From: Bhargavaea massiliensis
GTDB taxonomy: Bacteria; Bacillota; Bacilli; Bacillales_A; Planococcaceae
Reading direction: 5' to 3'
DNA length: 64,000 bases
Assembly (NCBI RefSeq): GCF_018390575.1
Contig: NZ_JAHBCJ010000003.1
Coordinates: forward strand, 186,001-250,000
This document shows positions 26,137 through 34,535 of this stretch, one piece after another; position 1 is the stretch's first letter; each line of letters begins with the position of its first letter. The position numbers and the translations under genes were made by a program. Under the pieces are notes generated by a model. The model was not told the origin of the DNA. It saw only the letters and a program-made list of their open reading frames with translations, and ran no database searches.

Positions 26137-26472
26137 ATGACTGGCAATTATGGTCAAATGTCGGGGGATCATTCTGAGGTGCCGTGGCATGTAGGTCCGG
26201 ATTTTTCGATTCCATATGGATCCGCAGAACGAAGTCAAAGTTCCATGTTTGAAGAACACCCGGCTCTGTTTGGCCAGGATCAATTCAGGGACAATATGGG
26301 TCCGGTCTACGCCGTTCCGTCGTTTCCGTGGCAGCATGGGGGCGGTCACGGGGCAGGAGGCGGGCACTGGCCGCCATATGGGCACTATCCTCAAATGCCG
26401 ATGCCAATGCCGATGCCGGGCTGCATGCGCTGCGGATACTCCCCATGGATGGGGCAGGGTTTCCCGTACTGA
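26137..26472 (+). CDS. Gly/Pro/Met-rich small protein, spore-coat-like, copy A
   Basis: The 111-residue product is low in complexity toward its end: WQHGGGHGAGGGHWPPYGHYPQMPMPMPMPGCMRCGY is its style, with a single CxxC. Such His-, Gly- and Pro-rich proteins are common in Bacillus spore coats, which is a guess by composition. ATG 26137 follows a GGGAGGGGG site. Copy B lies at 34145, and the similarity extends beyond the gene on both sides. Confidence 0.75.
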   Translation: MTGNYGQMSGDHSEVPWHVGPDFSIPYGSAERSQSSMFEEHPALFGQDQFRDNMGPVYAVPSFPWQHGGGHGAGGGHWPPYGHYPQMPMPMPMPGCMRCGYSPWMGQGFPY

Positions 26473-26488
26473 TCGGACCGCAACTATT

Positions 26489-26526
26489 GAATCCACCTGC
26501 TGCCAGGCGGGTTCAGTTTTATTTAT
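26489..26526 (+). terminator. Terminator of coat-like copy A
   Basis: GAATCCACCTG pairs with CAGGCGGGTTC (one mismatch, one wobble) around CTGC, then AGTTTTATTTATT. Confidence 0.7.
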
Positions 26527-26676
26527 TCTGATTGACTTTAGCCGCAGAACACAGGTCTGCGGCGGGGCATTGACTGCAATCCCGCAGAGATTCGTGACTG
26601 CCTTTATCGTGTAGCGGCCTGGCGAGTTGAGAGGACGGCGGAGCATTGTTGGTTTGTCTGAAGCCACTTTCACCAA
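26519..26676 (-). pseudogene. Frameshifted copy of the small CxxC...C protein gene
   Basis: The C-terminal frame reads LRDCSQCPAADLCSAAKVNQNK and matches LRNCDQCPMADQCSATKIDQND of the intact gene at 34532-34696. Most differences between the two are synonymous or conservative, so the protein was once selected here. A one-base deletion before the conserved SSQLA segment puts the start in another frame. No in-frame start remains. Confidence 0.65.
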
Positions 26677-26714
26677 CTAAGACGGTTACCTAAGAGGTCG
26701 ATGCAATATATCAA

Positions 26715-26757
26715 AAGACGATCCCCTCCGAATACCGGAAGAGGATCGTCTTCATTT
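26715..26757. terminator. Bidirectional terminator before the RocB-like gene end
   Basis: AAGACGATCC pairs with GGATCGTCTT, with an inner CTCCG/CGGA pairing and T runs on both sides. Confidence 0.75.
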
Positions 26758-26759
26758 TT

Positions 26760-28460
26760 CTATGAGGTGATCATCTTTACGTTCCCGCTCGTTTGTTCGT
26801 TTTCCTCTAGCTGCAGAAGGGCAGTGGTCGCCTTCCGGATCAGCTCCGGCAGGACACCGAAGGAGTACGGTTTGTAAACCCGCTCCGTCCATTTGTGGCC
26901 GTCTTTGCCGTAGACGCCCATGTTGACGGAGGGGATGTTGAGCTTCTGGATCTCGTGAAACGGAATCGAATACATTCTGCCCCATGCAGGCAGGTTCTTT
27001 GTCAGCGGAACGAGTTCGCTTTCTGTTTCGTGCAGCGAAAGGAAGCTGCCGTCGGCCAGATAAGGGAAGAACTTCTTGAGTTCAAATTGCTCTCCGGTCC
27101 TCAGGCCCACTTCGTGAAGGACGGATTCGACAGTCTGCTGGACGCTGGCCGCGTGCGTGTCATCCGGCTTCAGGAAGTTGTGCGGCAGGAATGGGGGCGC
27201 AACGAACAGGATGACGCGCGCTTTTTTGTGCGGGTCGGCATCCTGCAGGGCACTGACAATCTCGAAGCTCCGGTCGCGCAGGTCGCTGTTTTTCTCTTCT
27301 TCGAGCACGCGTTCAATGATGCTTTGAACGTTGATGCCTTGGGCGGCCAAGGCATCAACATATTCTTCATATGTGACGACTTCGATGTTCCATGACAGGC
27401 TGCGCGACGGGAGGCCGGTGACTTTCAGATATTCCTCGTATTGTTTCTTTAAGTACTGTTCGGCTTCCAGGCAGGCGGCTTTTGCCTCGTTCAGAAGTTT
27501 TTCCAGGATGGTCTCCGGGGTTTCTTCGTAGACAAAGTAGTTGAAGTAAACGTGGCTGCTGATGGCGGTCTGCACGGTGTAAAGCTCTTTCGTATCCCGC
27601 TGCTGAAGGCAGGTAGGCGGAAGGATCATTTCTCCCGGGATCTGCTCGGCGAGGTCGTAGCGGTTGTGGATCCGCTCCGTGATTTTAGCGGCGATAAAGT
27701 TCGGATCGATGCCGGAGAGGGTATCACCGACATGCACTTCCCGGCCATAAATATGGAAGCACGGAAGCATCTTGCCCGCAGCTCCTGTATAGATATAGCG
27801 GTTGGTGTCGCCGTCATACAGCGGTGTGATGAAGTCTGTATTGATCGCTGAGATGAATTCCAGTCCCCGTTCGTTCTGCAGCCGGTTCAATTCCGCAAGC
27901 GCCCCGATCATTCCGTGATGCTCGCTTTCTTCGTCCCCGTTGCAGAGAAGGAGAATGTTGCCATTCAGCTGATCGCGGTGTTCCGTGTAGAACAGGACAT
28001 TCGCGATATGGACGGCCGCTCCGCTCTTCATATCGACCGCTCCGCGCCCGAACATCCATTCCCCGGACCGGGCTTCCGCCTGAAGGACCGGATCCTCGCC
28101 ATACTCTCGGAAGTAGGCTTCCATGTCTTCTGTAGAGAACGCCCGGTCTTTAAGCGGCCCGAAGTCCTCCACCGCGACTGTATCGATGTGGGCGTGATAA
28201 AGCACCGTCTGGCCGAATGCCCGTTCTCCTTCGACGAGCGCGAAGATGTTGCAGCGTCCGATCGGGTCGCCGGGGACTTTTTGCAGATACAGATTTTCCG
28301 GGTGTTCCCGGAAATAAGGGAAGGTGGACAGGATCCGGTGGATTTCCTGGACGATCCGGATTTCCCCCAGTGTCCCGTTGATGCTGTTTAAGCTGACGAG
28401 ATGGCGGGTGAGGAATTCCGCCTGCTCGTAGATCGTCCGTTTGCTCAACTGTTCATACAT
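26760..28460 (-). CDS. rocB: RocB-like M20 family peptidase/amidohydrolase
   Basis: The 566-residue protein has the M20 metal-binding pattern HIDTV, GRGAVDMKSG and NGDEESEH, with a long insert after it. Length and the LVSLNSINGTLGEI start match the RocB group of Bacillales, linked to arginine use though its reaction is unproven. ATG 28460 has AGGAG 8 nt upstream; an ATG at 28478 lies before that site. It follows the aminotransferase by 36 bp and shares its GntR-type operator promoter. Confidence 0.8.
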   Translation of the reverse strand: MYEQLSKRTIYEQAEFLTRHLVSLNSINGTLGEIRIVQEIHRILSTFPYFREHPENLYLQKVPGDPIGRCNIFALVEGERAFGQTVLYHAHIDTVAVEDFGPLKDRAFSTEDMEAYFREYGEDPVLQAEARSGEWMFGRGAVDMKSGAAVHIANVLFYTEHRDQLNGNILLLCNGDEESEHHGMIGALAELNRLQNERGLEFISAINTDFITPLYDGDTNRYIYTGAAGKMLPCFHIYGREVHVGDTLSGIDPNFIAAKITERIHNRYDLAEQIPGEMILPPTCLQQRDTKELYTVQTAISSHVYFNYFVYEETPETILEKLLNEAKAACLEAEQYLKKQYEEYLKVTGLPSRSLSWNIEVVTYEEYVDALAAQGINVQSIIERVLEEEKNSDLRDRSFEIVSALQDADPHKKARVILFVAPPFLPHNFLKPDDTHAASVQQTVESVLHEVGLRTGEQFELKKFFPYLADGSFLSLHETESELVPLTKNLPAWGRMYSIPFHEIQKLNIPSVNMGVYGKDGHKWTERVYKPYSFGVLPELIRKATTALLQLEENEQTSGNVKMITS

Positions 28461-28496
28461 TGTAATCACTCCTGACATATCAAGTGGGCTTCTTGT

Positions 28497-29687
28497 TTAT
28501 AAAATGGCCGGAGCATCTCCGGCCGGCAGTTCACGGATAAACGCTTCCAATCTGTCCATGGCATTGACCAGATTGTCCATGGAATTGGCGTAAGAAATCC
28601 GGACATATCCCTCGCCGTTCTCGGTGAACGAATCACCGGGGACGACCGCCACATGTTTTTCATCCAATAGCTTCGTGGCAAACTTGAAAGAGGAAAGGCC
28701 TGTTGATTGGATTGACGGGAACACATAGAAGGCGCCGGTCGGCACGGTCATCCGGAGCCCCATCTGCCTCAAACGGCCGATGACATAATCCCTTCGGCGG
28801 ATATAGTCCTTGTTCATCTCAGCCGGCACGTCCCGGCAGTGATCGAGGGCTTCGATGGCCGCATATTGGCCGGGCAGCGAGGCACAGATCGAGTTGGACA
28901 GATGGACTTTCAGGATATGCCCGATCAATGGGGCAGGTCCCATGACGAAACCGATTCTCCACCCGGTCATGGAATGGGACTTGGACAAGCCGTGGATCAG
29001 GATCAGCTGATCACGGATCTCGGGATACTCGGCAAATGAAATATGCCGGCTTTCATAGGTGTTCTCGCTGTAGATTTCATCGGACACGATAAACACATTG
29101 TGCTTGCTGAGAACCGCAACTAGATCATCCATCGTCTCTCTGGAAAGTGTGGCACCGGTCGGGTTGGACGGGTAATTCAGGATGACCGCTTTCGTACGCT
29201 CGGTGATCAGGCGTTCCAGTGCCGCGGCATCAGGGACGAATCCTGTCTGGGATGTATCGAGGTACACCGGTTTTGCACCGGCCAAACGAATCACGGGTTC
29301 ATAGCCGGAATAGATGGGGGCAGGCAGGATAACTTCATCGCCTTCTTCAAGAATCGTTCTTAAAGTGGAGTCGATGCCTTCACTGGCTCCGCTCGTAATC
29401 AGCACTTCTGTCTTCGGATCATAAAGGAAGCCGTACTTCTGCAGGAAAAACCGGGAGACGCTTTCGCGCAATTCCAGTAATCCGGCGTTGTGTGAATAGC
29501 CGGTCCGGTTATGCTGGATTGCGGCAACTGCTGCCGCCTTCACCCGGTCGGGAGTCGGGAAATCAGGCTCGCCAATGGTCAGGTTAATGCCGTCCGGAAG
29601 CTGAGCGACCTTGTTGGCAAACACACGGATGCCCGGAACCGCAATCTCCAACGCCCGCTCATTCAATCCTTTGTGGAGTTCGATCAT
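28497..29687 (-). CDS. Fold-type I PLP aminotransferase (class I/II)
   Basis: The 396-residue enzyme has NYPSNPTGA, VSDEIYSE, the Schiff-base Lys in HGLSKSHSMTGWRIGF and the C-terminal Arg in YVRISYA. It resembles aspartate/N-acetyl-diaminopimelate (PatA-type) aminotransferases. The ATG follows AAGGACGTG. It is divergent from the second TRAP operon and co-transcribed with the RocB-like gene, which suggests amino-acid or peptide-derivative catabolism. Confidence 0.88.
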   Translation of the reverse strand: MIELHKGLNERALEIAVPGIRVFANKVAQLPDGINLTIGEPDFPTPDRVKAAAVAAIQHNRTGYSHNAGLLELRESVSRFFLQKYGFLYDPKTEVLITSGASEGIDSTLRTILEEGDEVILPAPIYSGYEPVIRLAGAKPVYLDTSQTGFVPDAAALERLITERTKAVILNYPSNPTGATLSRETMDDLVAVLSKHNVFIVSDEIYSENTYESRHISFAEYPEIRDQLILIHGLSKSHSMTGWRIGFVMGPAPLIGHILKVHLSNSICASLPGQYAAIEALDHCRDVPAEMNKDYIRRRDYVIGRLRQMGLRMTVPTGAFYVFPSIQSTGLSSFKFATKLLDEKHVAVVPGDSFTENGEGYVRISYANSMDNLVNAMDRLEAFIRELPAGDAPAIL

Positions 29688-29722
29688 TTTGTCACGTCCT
29701 TATCTGTCGGTGGATAATCCTC

Positions 29723-29737
29723 TGTATACTGTATACA
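29723..29737. promoter_or_regulatory. GntR-type operator for the aminotransferase promoter
   Basis: TGTATACTGTATACA is a perfect 15-bp palindrome just downstream of the minus-strand -10 box. It matches the operator at 29929. Confidence 0.75.
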
Positions 29738-29740
29738 ACA

Positions 29741-29769
29741 ATCATAAATCAAATGCCTGTGTCCGTAAA
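29741..29769 (-). promoter_or_regulatory. Promoter of the aminotransferase-rocB operon
   Basis: On the minus strand TTTACG and TATGAT are separated by 17 bp, and the palindrome 29723-29737 covers the start region. Confidence 0.65.
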
Positions 29770-29851
29770 CAAAATTCTAAAAATTATAAACTTGAGATGA
29801 ACTATTAGATGATACGGTTGAAATAACGGGGCATGAGGAGGAGTGTTCCAA

Positions 29852-29914
29852 ATGATAGATAGAAAAATGTTTGTTTTCAAAAAACTAATTGACAAGCAAT
29901 CTGTCCTTGAGTAA
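29852..29914 (+). CDS. Possible 20-residue leader peptide
   Basis: ATG 29852 follows a strong GAGGAGGAG site and opens a 20-codon frame (MIDRKMFVFKKLIDKQSVLE). Its end overlaps the -10 box of the TRAP promoter, so it would need a start further upstream. It may be chance. Confidence 0.25.
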   Translation: MIDRKMFVFKKLIDKQSVLE

Positions 29915-29917
29915 TCT
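29889..29917 (+). promoter_or_regulatory. Sigma-A promoter of the second TRAP operon
   Basis: A perfect TTGACA and TAATCT are separated by 17 bp. The operator at 29929 lies at the expected transcription start. Confidence 0.8.
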
Positions 29918-29928
29918 TGTAACAAGAC

Positions 29929-29945
29929 TTGTATACCGTATACAA
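29929..29945. promoter_or_regulatory. GntR-type operator for the second TRAP operon
   Basis: TTGTATACCGTATACAA is a perfect 17-bp palindrome, with the same half-site as 29723-29737. The GntR/FCD gene at 33255 is the likely binder; its position suggests repression. Confidence 0.75.
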
Positions 29946-29987
29946 ACCATTCTCGGCAGGCTGCCAAGAAGGCAGTACGTTCAAGAT

Positions 29988-30001
29988 GGTAAGCGGTTAC
30001 T
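29988..30001 (+). promoter_or_regulatory. cre-like site in the TRAP leader
   Basis: GGTAAGCGGTTACT matches the cre consensus at 12 of 14 positions and lies downstream of the promoter, where CcpA could block elongation. It also resembles a single GTTACC repeat head. Confidence 0.35.
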
Positions 30002-30028
30002 TGAGGACCCAAGGGGAGGGAACAGGAT

Positions 30029-31042
30029 ATGAAAAAGTGGAAGGTTGGATTGGTTGCGGCTGGTCTTTCTGTCGCCATGCTAATGGCGGGATGCAGTGAG
30101 TCGGATCAGGCGGAAGCCGATGGGGAAACGGTCAAGCTGCAGCTTGGCCATGCCATGTCGGAGGGAACACCTGCGGCGGATCTGATTGCGGAAATGGCGG
30201 ACAATGTCAAAGAACAGACAGACGGACGGGTTGAGTTCGATGTTTACCCGAACAGCCAGCTCGGTTCGGAAACAGAGATGATTGAACAGGTCCAGATGGG
30301 GACGATGGGGTCTGCAGCCATCATGGTGGGCACGCTGCAATCCCTTGACATGAAAATGGCCATTGAGGACTTGCCGTATATGTGGAAAGACATCGACCAT
30401 GCGCGTGCAGCATATGACGGGGAATTCGGGGATTACCTGGCAGATGTGGTGGCGGAGCAAGATCTGAAACAGATCGGATACTTGGAATGGGGGTATCGCC
30501 ATATCACCAACAACAAAAAGCCGATTGTGAAGCCGGAGGATATGGAGGGGCTGAAGATCCGGGTGGCTGAGTCCAGCCTGAGGATCGATGCGTTCGAAGA
30601 AGTCGGTGCGCTTCCGACCGCGATGGCGTTCAGTGAAGTATACGGCGCTCTTCAGCAGGGCGTACTGGACGCTCAGGAAAACCCGCTGGCGAACATTGTT
30701 GCGCCGAAGTTTGATGAAGTTCAGGATTACCTGTCGCTGACGGGCCACTTCTACAATACGGTCATGCTGATGGTGAATAACGACACATGGGAAACGATTT
30801 CTCCTGAAGATCAGGAAGTCATCCTGAAAGAAGCAGAACGCATCTCCGCGGAGGTCCGCACCCAAAATGATGCCATGCAAGAAGAGTACTTGGCGACACT
30901 CGAGGAAAGAGGCATGGAGATCAACGACAACGTGGACACCGCTGCGTTCCGGGAAGCCATGCTGCCTATTTATGAGAAATGGGAAAAAGAACATTTCGGT
31001 AAAGAGCTGATGGAGATTTATAACGAAGCTTCCGGATGGTAA
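30029..31042 (+). CDS. TRAP transporter solute-binding lipoprotein (DctP)
   Basis: The 337-residue product has a lipobox LMAGC at about 19-23. It has the DctP signatures LGHAMSEGTPAADLI, FDVYPNSQLGSETEMIEQVQMGT, and GLKIRVAESSLRIDAFEEVGALPTAMAFSEVYGALQQGVLDAQENP, which contains the carboxylate-binding Arg. It binds an organic acid outside the cell for the permeases that follow. It starts the GntR-controlled operon. Confidence 0.92.
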   Translation: MKKWKVGLVAAGLSVAMLMAGCSESDQAEADGETVKLQLGHAMSEGTPAADLIAEMADNVKEQTDGRVEFDVYPNSQLGSETEMIEQVQMGTMGSAAIMVGTLQSLDMKMAIEDLPYMWKDIDHARAAYDGEFGDYLADVVAEQDLKQIGYLEWGYRHITNNKKPIVKPEDMEGLKIRVAESSLRIDAFEEVGALPTAMAFSEVYGALQQGVLDAQENPLANIVAPKFDEVQDYLSLTGHFYNTVMLMVNNDTWETISPEDQEVILKEAERISAEVRTQNDAMQEEYLATLEERGMEINDNVDTAAFREAMLPIYEKWEKEHFGKELMEIYNEASGW

Positions 31043-31050
31043 ACCACTTC

Positions 31051-31090
31051 TTTCTCTCCCTGTTGATCAACAGGGAGAGAAAACTTTTTT
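31051..31090 (+). terminator. Partial terminator between DctP and DctQ
   Basis: A perfect 16-bp stem (TTTCTCTCCCTGTTGA and its complement) is followed by CTTTTTT. Within an operon it would favour binding-protein expression over the permeases. Confidence 0.75.
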
Positions 31091-31118
31091 CTATATAAGA
31101 ATGGTAGGAGGAGTCGTG

Positions 31119-31598
31119 TTGGAAAAGCTCACAAACACCATCGTAAAGATATTGACCTATCTGTGTATCATTGCCATTAGCGTGCTTGCAGCCATCGTAT
31201 TTGTGCAGGTATTTTCCAGGTTCTTTAAAATCTCCCTTCCCGCTACCGAAGAACTGGCCAGGCTCCTTATCGTTTGGCTGACGTTCTTGGGGGCAAGCCT
31301 GGCCATCCATGAAAAAATGCACCTGGGCGTCAGGTATTTTGTCAGCCTTGCTAGTGAGAAGTATCAGAAAATCATCGATACGTTCATCTATATTCTCACT
31401 GTCGCGCTGCTTGCCGTTCTCGCATTTTACGGATTCAAGCTGTCGCTATCCGCCATGTCGACGGCATCGGCAACACTGAAAGTGCCGATGGGGATTTTTT
31501 ATTTGGCAATCCCGCTTAGTGCGTTATTCTCCATTTACTTTGTGGTTGTCCATATATTGAATCCAAAGCCTGAGGAACAGGGGGAAGTCAACCTATGA
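31119..31598 (+). CDS. TRAP transporter small permease (DctQ)
   Basis: The 159-residue protein has four membrane segments and LARLLIVWLTFLGASLAIHEKMHLGV, typical of DctQ. TTG 31119 with AGGAGGAG upstream is preferred over ATG 31101. The stop overlaps the DctM ATG. Confidence 0.88.
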   Translation: MEKLTNTIVKILTYLCIIAISVLAAIVFVQVFSRFFKISLPATEELARLLIVWLTFLGASLAIHEKMHLGVRYFVSLASEKYQKIIDTFIYILTVALLAVLAFYGFKLSLSAMSTASATLKVPMGIFYLAIPLSALFSIYFVVVHILNPKPEEQGEVNL

Positions 31599-32875
31599 TT
31601 ATCGGGATATTGATCGCCTTTTTCGTCCTTCTGTTTCTGGGCATGCCGATCGCCTTTACGATCGGTCTCGTTTCAATCGGGGTTCTGCTGGTCAGTGGTG
31701 TATCTCTGGAAGTCGTGATTCAGAGAATGTTCGCAGGGGTCAACAACTTCTCCTATCTGGCCCTTCCGCTGTTCATCCTTGCAGGAAATATCATGGGCGA
31801 GGGCGGGCTGACCAAAAGGCTCATGGCATTGGCAGATGCGATTGTCGGCCGATTTTCGGGAGGGTTGGGCATGACCGCGGTCGTGACCAGCGCCTTTTTC
31901 GGAACAGTTTCCGGTTCTACCGTTGCCACAACTTACGCTGTCGGATCTGTCATCGTGCCGCGAATGAAAGAACAGCGCTACAGCAACTCATTCATCGCCA
32001 GCATCATCGGACCGGCCGGGGTGCTGGGGCTCATCATCCCTCCAAGCATCACGATGGTCATCCTCGGGATCACAGCCAACATTTCGATCGGGAAGCTCTT
32101 TATTGCAGGTTTTATCCCGGGCATTCTGCTGACTGTCGCCCTTTGTGCGTATGTATCGTTCATGTCCAGGAAACAGGGCTTCGGCGTCGTCGAAAATGCA
32201 CGGGTGAGCGGCAAAGAGTTTTGGTCGATCTTCAAATCGGCGCTGCTTCCGCTTTTGTCACCTGTCTTCATCCTGGGCGGGATTTTCAGCGGTCTCGTCA
32301 CGGCCACAGAAGCGGCGATTATCGCGGTCGTTTACGGATTCATCCTTTCCATGTTTTACGGGGAGCTGTCGTTTAGGAACTTCAAGAACATCATGGCGAA
32401 CTCTGCAATGACCTCAGCCATCATCCTGATCATTATTTCGTTCGCAAACGTATTTACATATGTGCTGACCGCGAACCGGGTGCCGGCTGCCATCTCTGAT
32501 TTCTTCCTGCAGTTTGCTTCAACTCCGCTGCAGTTCCTGCTGATGGTCTCCCTGATCTTGCTGATCCTGGGAACGCTGACAGAAGTCACTTCACTGATCA
32601 TTTTGCTCAGCCCGATCTTTATGCCGATCGCCATGCAATACGGCATCGATCCGATTCATTTCGGAATGGTCCTCATCATGAACTTTGCTTTGGCCAATAT
32701 TACCCCTCCGGTCGGGCTGTCCTTAATCGCCGGCTGTAACGTCACAGACAAGAAGATGGGAATTGAGCACACCTTCCCATATGTGCTTCATGTCATCGCA
32801 ATTGTGGCGGTCGTCGTCTTGCTGATCATCTTTATCCCGCAGATCAGCACGGTATTGCCGAACATGTTTGGTTAA
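31595..32875 (+). CDS. TRAP transporter large permease (DctM)
   Basis: The 426-residue protein has the DctM motifs LFLGMPIAFTIG, LALPLFILAGNIM, FGTVSGSTVATTYAVG and ITPPVGLSLIAG, and about 12 membrane segments. Confidence 0.92.
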   Translation: MIIGILIAFFVLLFLGMPIAFTIGLVSIGVLLVSGVSLEVVIQRMFAGVNNFSYLALPLFILAGNIMGEGGLTKRLMALADAIVGRFSGGLGMTAVVTSAFFGTVSGSTVATTYAVGSVIVPRMKEQRYSNSFIASIIGPAGVLGLIIPPSITMVILGITANISIGKLFIAGFIPGILLTVALCAYVSFMSRKQGFGVVENARVSGKEFWSIFKSALLPLLSPVFILGGIFSGLVTATEAAIIAVVYGFILSMFYGELSFRNFKNIMANSAMTSAIILIIISFANVFTYVLTANRVPAAISDFFLQFASTPLQFLLMVSLILLILGTLTEVTSLIILLSPIFMPIAMQYGIDPIHFGMVLIMNFALANITPPVGLSLIAGCNVTDKKMGIEHTFPYVLHVIAIVAVVVLLIIFIPQISTVLPNMFG

Positions 32876-32887
32876 GGAGGGATCGGA

Positions 32888-33226
32888 TTGATTAAACAGG
32901 CAGGAAAATCGGAAATCATTGAAAAACCACATGGCGGGGAAGGGAGCATCCATATCTCCCGCATTGTATCCCAGAATGATAAGATAGAAGGAATCGATCT
33001 GTTTGCACGGGTCACCGTGCAGCCGAAATCAACGATCGCCTATCATCTTCACAAAGATGAATCTGAGGTGTATTACATTCTCAGCGGAAAGGGGATCTTT
33101 CTCGACCATGGTGAGCAAAGGGTCCCTGTTGAAGCTGGTGATTTCTGTATGATCCGGAAGGGACAAGGGCATGGCATGGAGAATCCTTATGATGAGGAGA
33201 TTGAAATGATCGCGCTTGTCTTTTGA
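32888..33226 (+). CDS. Small cupin protein
   Basis: The 112-residue single-domain cupin has YHLHKDESEVYYILSGKG and PVEAGDFCMIRKGQGHGMENP, with three His and a Glu positioned to bind a metal. TTG 32888 follows AAGGAGGG. It may be an isomerase or sensor acting on the transported compound. It overlaps the upstream part of the GntR frame. Confidence 0.82.
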   Translation: MIKQAGKSEIIEKPHGGEGSIHISRIVSQNDKIEGIDLFARVTVQPKSTIAYHLHKDESEVYYILSGKGIFLDHGEQRVPVEAGDFCMIRKGQGHGMENPYDEEIEMIALVF

Positions 33227-33254
33227 AGTTGCTTTAGAATCGAGGCGAAGATAT

Positions 33255-33932
33255 TTGGAAACCATCAAGCAAAGCGCAACATTGGCAGACCAGGCCTACA
33301 CGCTGCTCAAGCGGTCCATCGTAAACGGCGAGCTCAAGGACGAGCAGCCTCTACCAGAAGAGACCATTTCAAAAGACCTCGGCATCAGCCGGACCCCTCT
33401 TCGGGATGCGCTGAATCGCCTGGCCGCAGAAGGCCTGATCATCCAGAAAAAAGGCCGGCCCGCCATCGTTGCCGGATTCACAAGAGAAAAATCATTGGAA
33501 TACATGGAAATCCGAAGTGTCCTGGAAATCCACAGCCTGACCAAAGTGGTGGCCCAAGCCGACCCGGGGTTTATCAGAGATCTGCGGAATAACCTCTCCG
33601 GCCAGCTGGCGGCGATTGAAAAGGACAACTACCAGGAATTCATCGAACTCGACCGGGACTTCCATATCCTGCTCGCTTCCCCTAACTGCAATCAAGAACT
33701 GAAAGACATGATCGAACGAATGAACACCGGCGTCAACCGGGCTTTCCTGATCCTGTCCAGCACCATCCCAAAAAGCGCAAGAGGCGCCTACGAAGAACAC
33801 GTGGAAATCGTGGACGCCATCGAACAAAAAGACATCCGCCTGGCGGAAAACAAAATGATCGTCCATATGAATAACGTGGAAAAGCGGTTCTTGAACTACT
33901 ACTTAAATAGCAGTGCTTCGAATGGAAGCTGA
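33255..33932 (+). CDS. GntR family regulator with FCD domain
   Basis: The 225-residue regulator has a winged HTH (about 5-70, LPEETISKDLGISRTPLRDALNRLAAEGLI) and an all-helical FCD ligand domain (LDRDFHILLA, EEHVEIVDAIEQ). TTG 33255 with GAGG upstream is chosen; TTG 33216 lacks a site. It closes the TRAP operon and is the evident candidate for the TTGTATAC-GTATACAA palindromes at 29723 and 29929. Confidence 0.88.
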   Translation: METIKQSATLADQAYTLLKRSIVNGELKDEQPLPEETISKDLGISRTPLRDALNRLAAEGLIIQKKGRPAIVAGFTREKSLEYMEIRSVLEIHSLTKVVAQADPGFIRDLRNNLSGQLAAIEKDNYQEFIELDRDFHILLASPNCNQELKDMIERMNTGVNRAFLILSSTIPKSARGAYEEHVEIVDAIEQKDIRLAENKMIVHMNNVEKRFLNYYLNSSASNGS

Positions 33933-33951
33933 TGAGTGGAGAATTGAAGAG

Positions 33952-33992
33952 GCAGGCAGGGGAAACGGAATGTTTTCCCTGCCTGCTTATTT
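33952..33992 (+). terminator. Terminator of the second TRAP operon
   Basis: GCAGGCAGGGG-AAAC pairs with GTTTTCCCTGCCTGC (one wobble). Confidence 0.75.
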
Positions 33993-34003
33993 GTGTTGTA
34001 TGG

Positions 34004-34045
34004 GAGTGGCGATTCCAAGACGTGGGTGGTTACGATCATTCCCGG
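34004..34045 (+). repeat. Degenerate micro-repeat pair, GGGTGGTTACG type
   Basis: GAGTGGCGATT at 34004 and GGGTGGTTACG at 34024 are 20 bp apart. The heads are weaker than elsewhere. Confidence 0.5.
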
Positions 34046-34144
34046 ATGAATTCTTGCAAGGGGGAGTGCGACCTTCAGGGGTCTGATAACCGAACCCCCA
34101 ACCGATGAATAAGATGAGGGGAGGTTCAGGAAGGGGGAATGAAG

Positions 34145-34480
34145 ATGACTGGCAATTATGGTCAAAGGTCGAGGAATCATTCTGAGGTGCCGTGGCATGT
34201 GGGTCCGGATTTTTCAATTCCATATGGATCCGCAGAACGGGGTCAAAGCTCGATGTATGACGAACATCCGGCACTGTTTGGCCAAGATCAATTCAGGGAC
34301 AATATGGGTCCTGTCTACGCTGTTCCGTCGTTTCCGTGGCAGCATGGGGGCGGTCACGGGGCAGGAGGCGGGCAGTGGCCACCCTTTGGGCACTATCCTC
34401 AAATGCCAATGCCGATACCGATGCCGATGCCGGGATGCATGCGCTGCGGGTATTCCCCATGGATGGGGCAGGGCTACTGA
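34145..34480 (+). CDS. Gly/Pro/Met-rich small protein, spore-coat-like, copy B
   Basis: The 111-residue product is nearly the same as copy A at 26137, differing at scattered positions and in the number of Met-Pro steps (MPMPIPMPMP). The leader from GATGAGGGGAGGTTCAGG onward is also shared. ATG 34145 is chosen for spacing to AAGGGGG; ATG 34139 is the alternative. Unlike copy A, the intact small Cys gene and the DUF2935 gene converge on it. Confidence 0.75.
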   Translation: MTGNYGQRSRNHSEVPWHVGPDFSIPYGSAERGQSSMYDEHPALFGQDQFRDNMGPVYAVPSFPWQHGGGHGAGGGQWPPFGHYPQMPMPIPMPMPGCMRCGYSPWMGQGY

Positions 34481-34502
34481 TACTGATCGAACCGTGAAAA
34501 TG

Positions 34503-34535
34503 AAAACCACCTGCTGCCAGGTGGTTTTGTTTTAA
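34503..34535. terminator. Bidirectional terminator between coat-like copy B and the small Cys gene
   Basis: AAAACCACCTG pairs perfectly with CAGGTGGTTTT around CTGC, then GTTTTAA; the minus strand also has a T run. Confidence 0.85.

Noticed and set aside
26014..26676. A 220-codon minus-strand open frame opposite coat-like copy A
   Set aside because: It runs antisense through the coat-like gene, and copy B does not keep the frame. Only the final Cys-motif part, in another frame, shows coding conservation.
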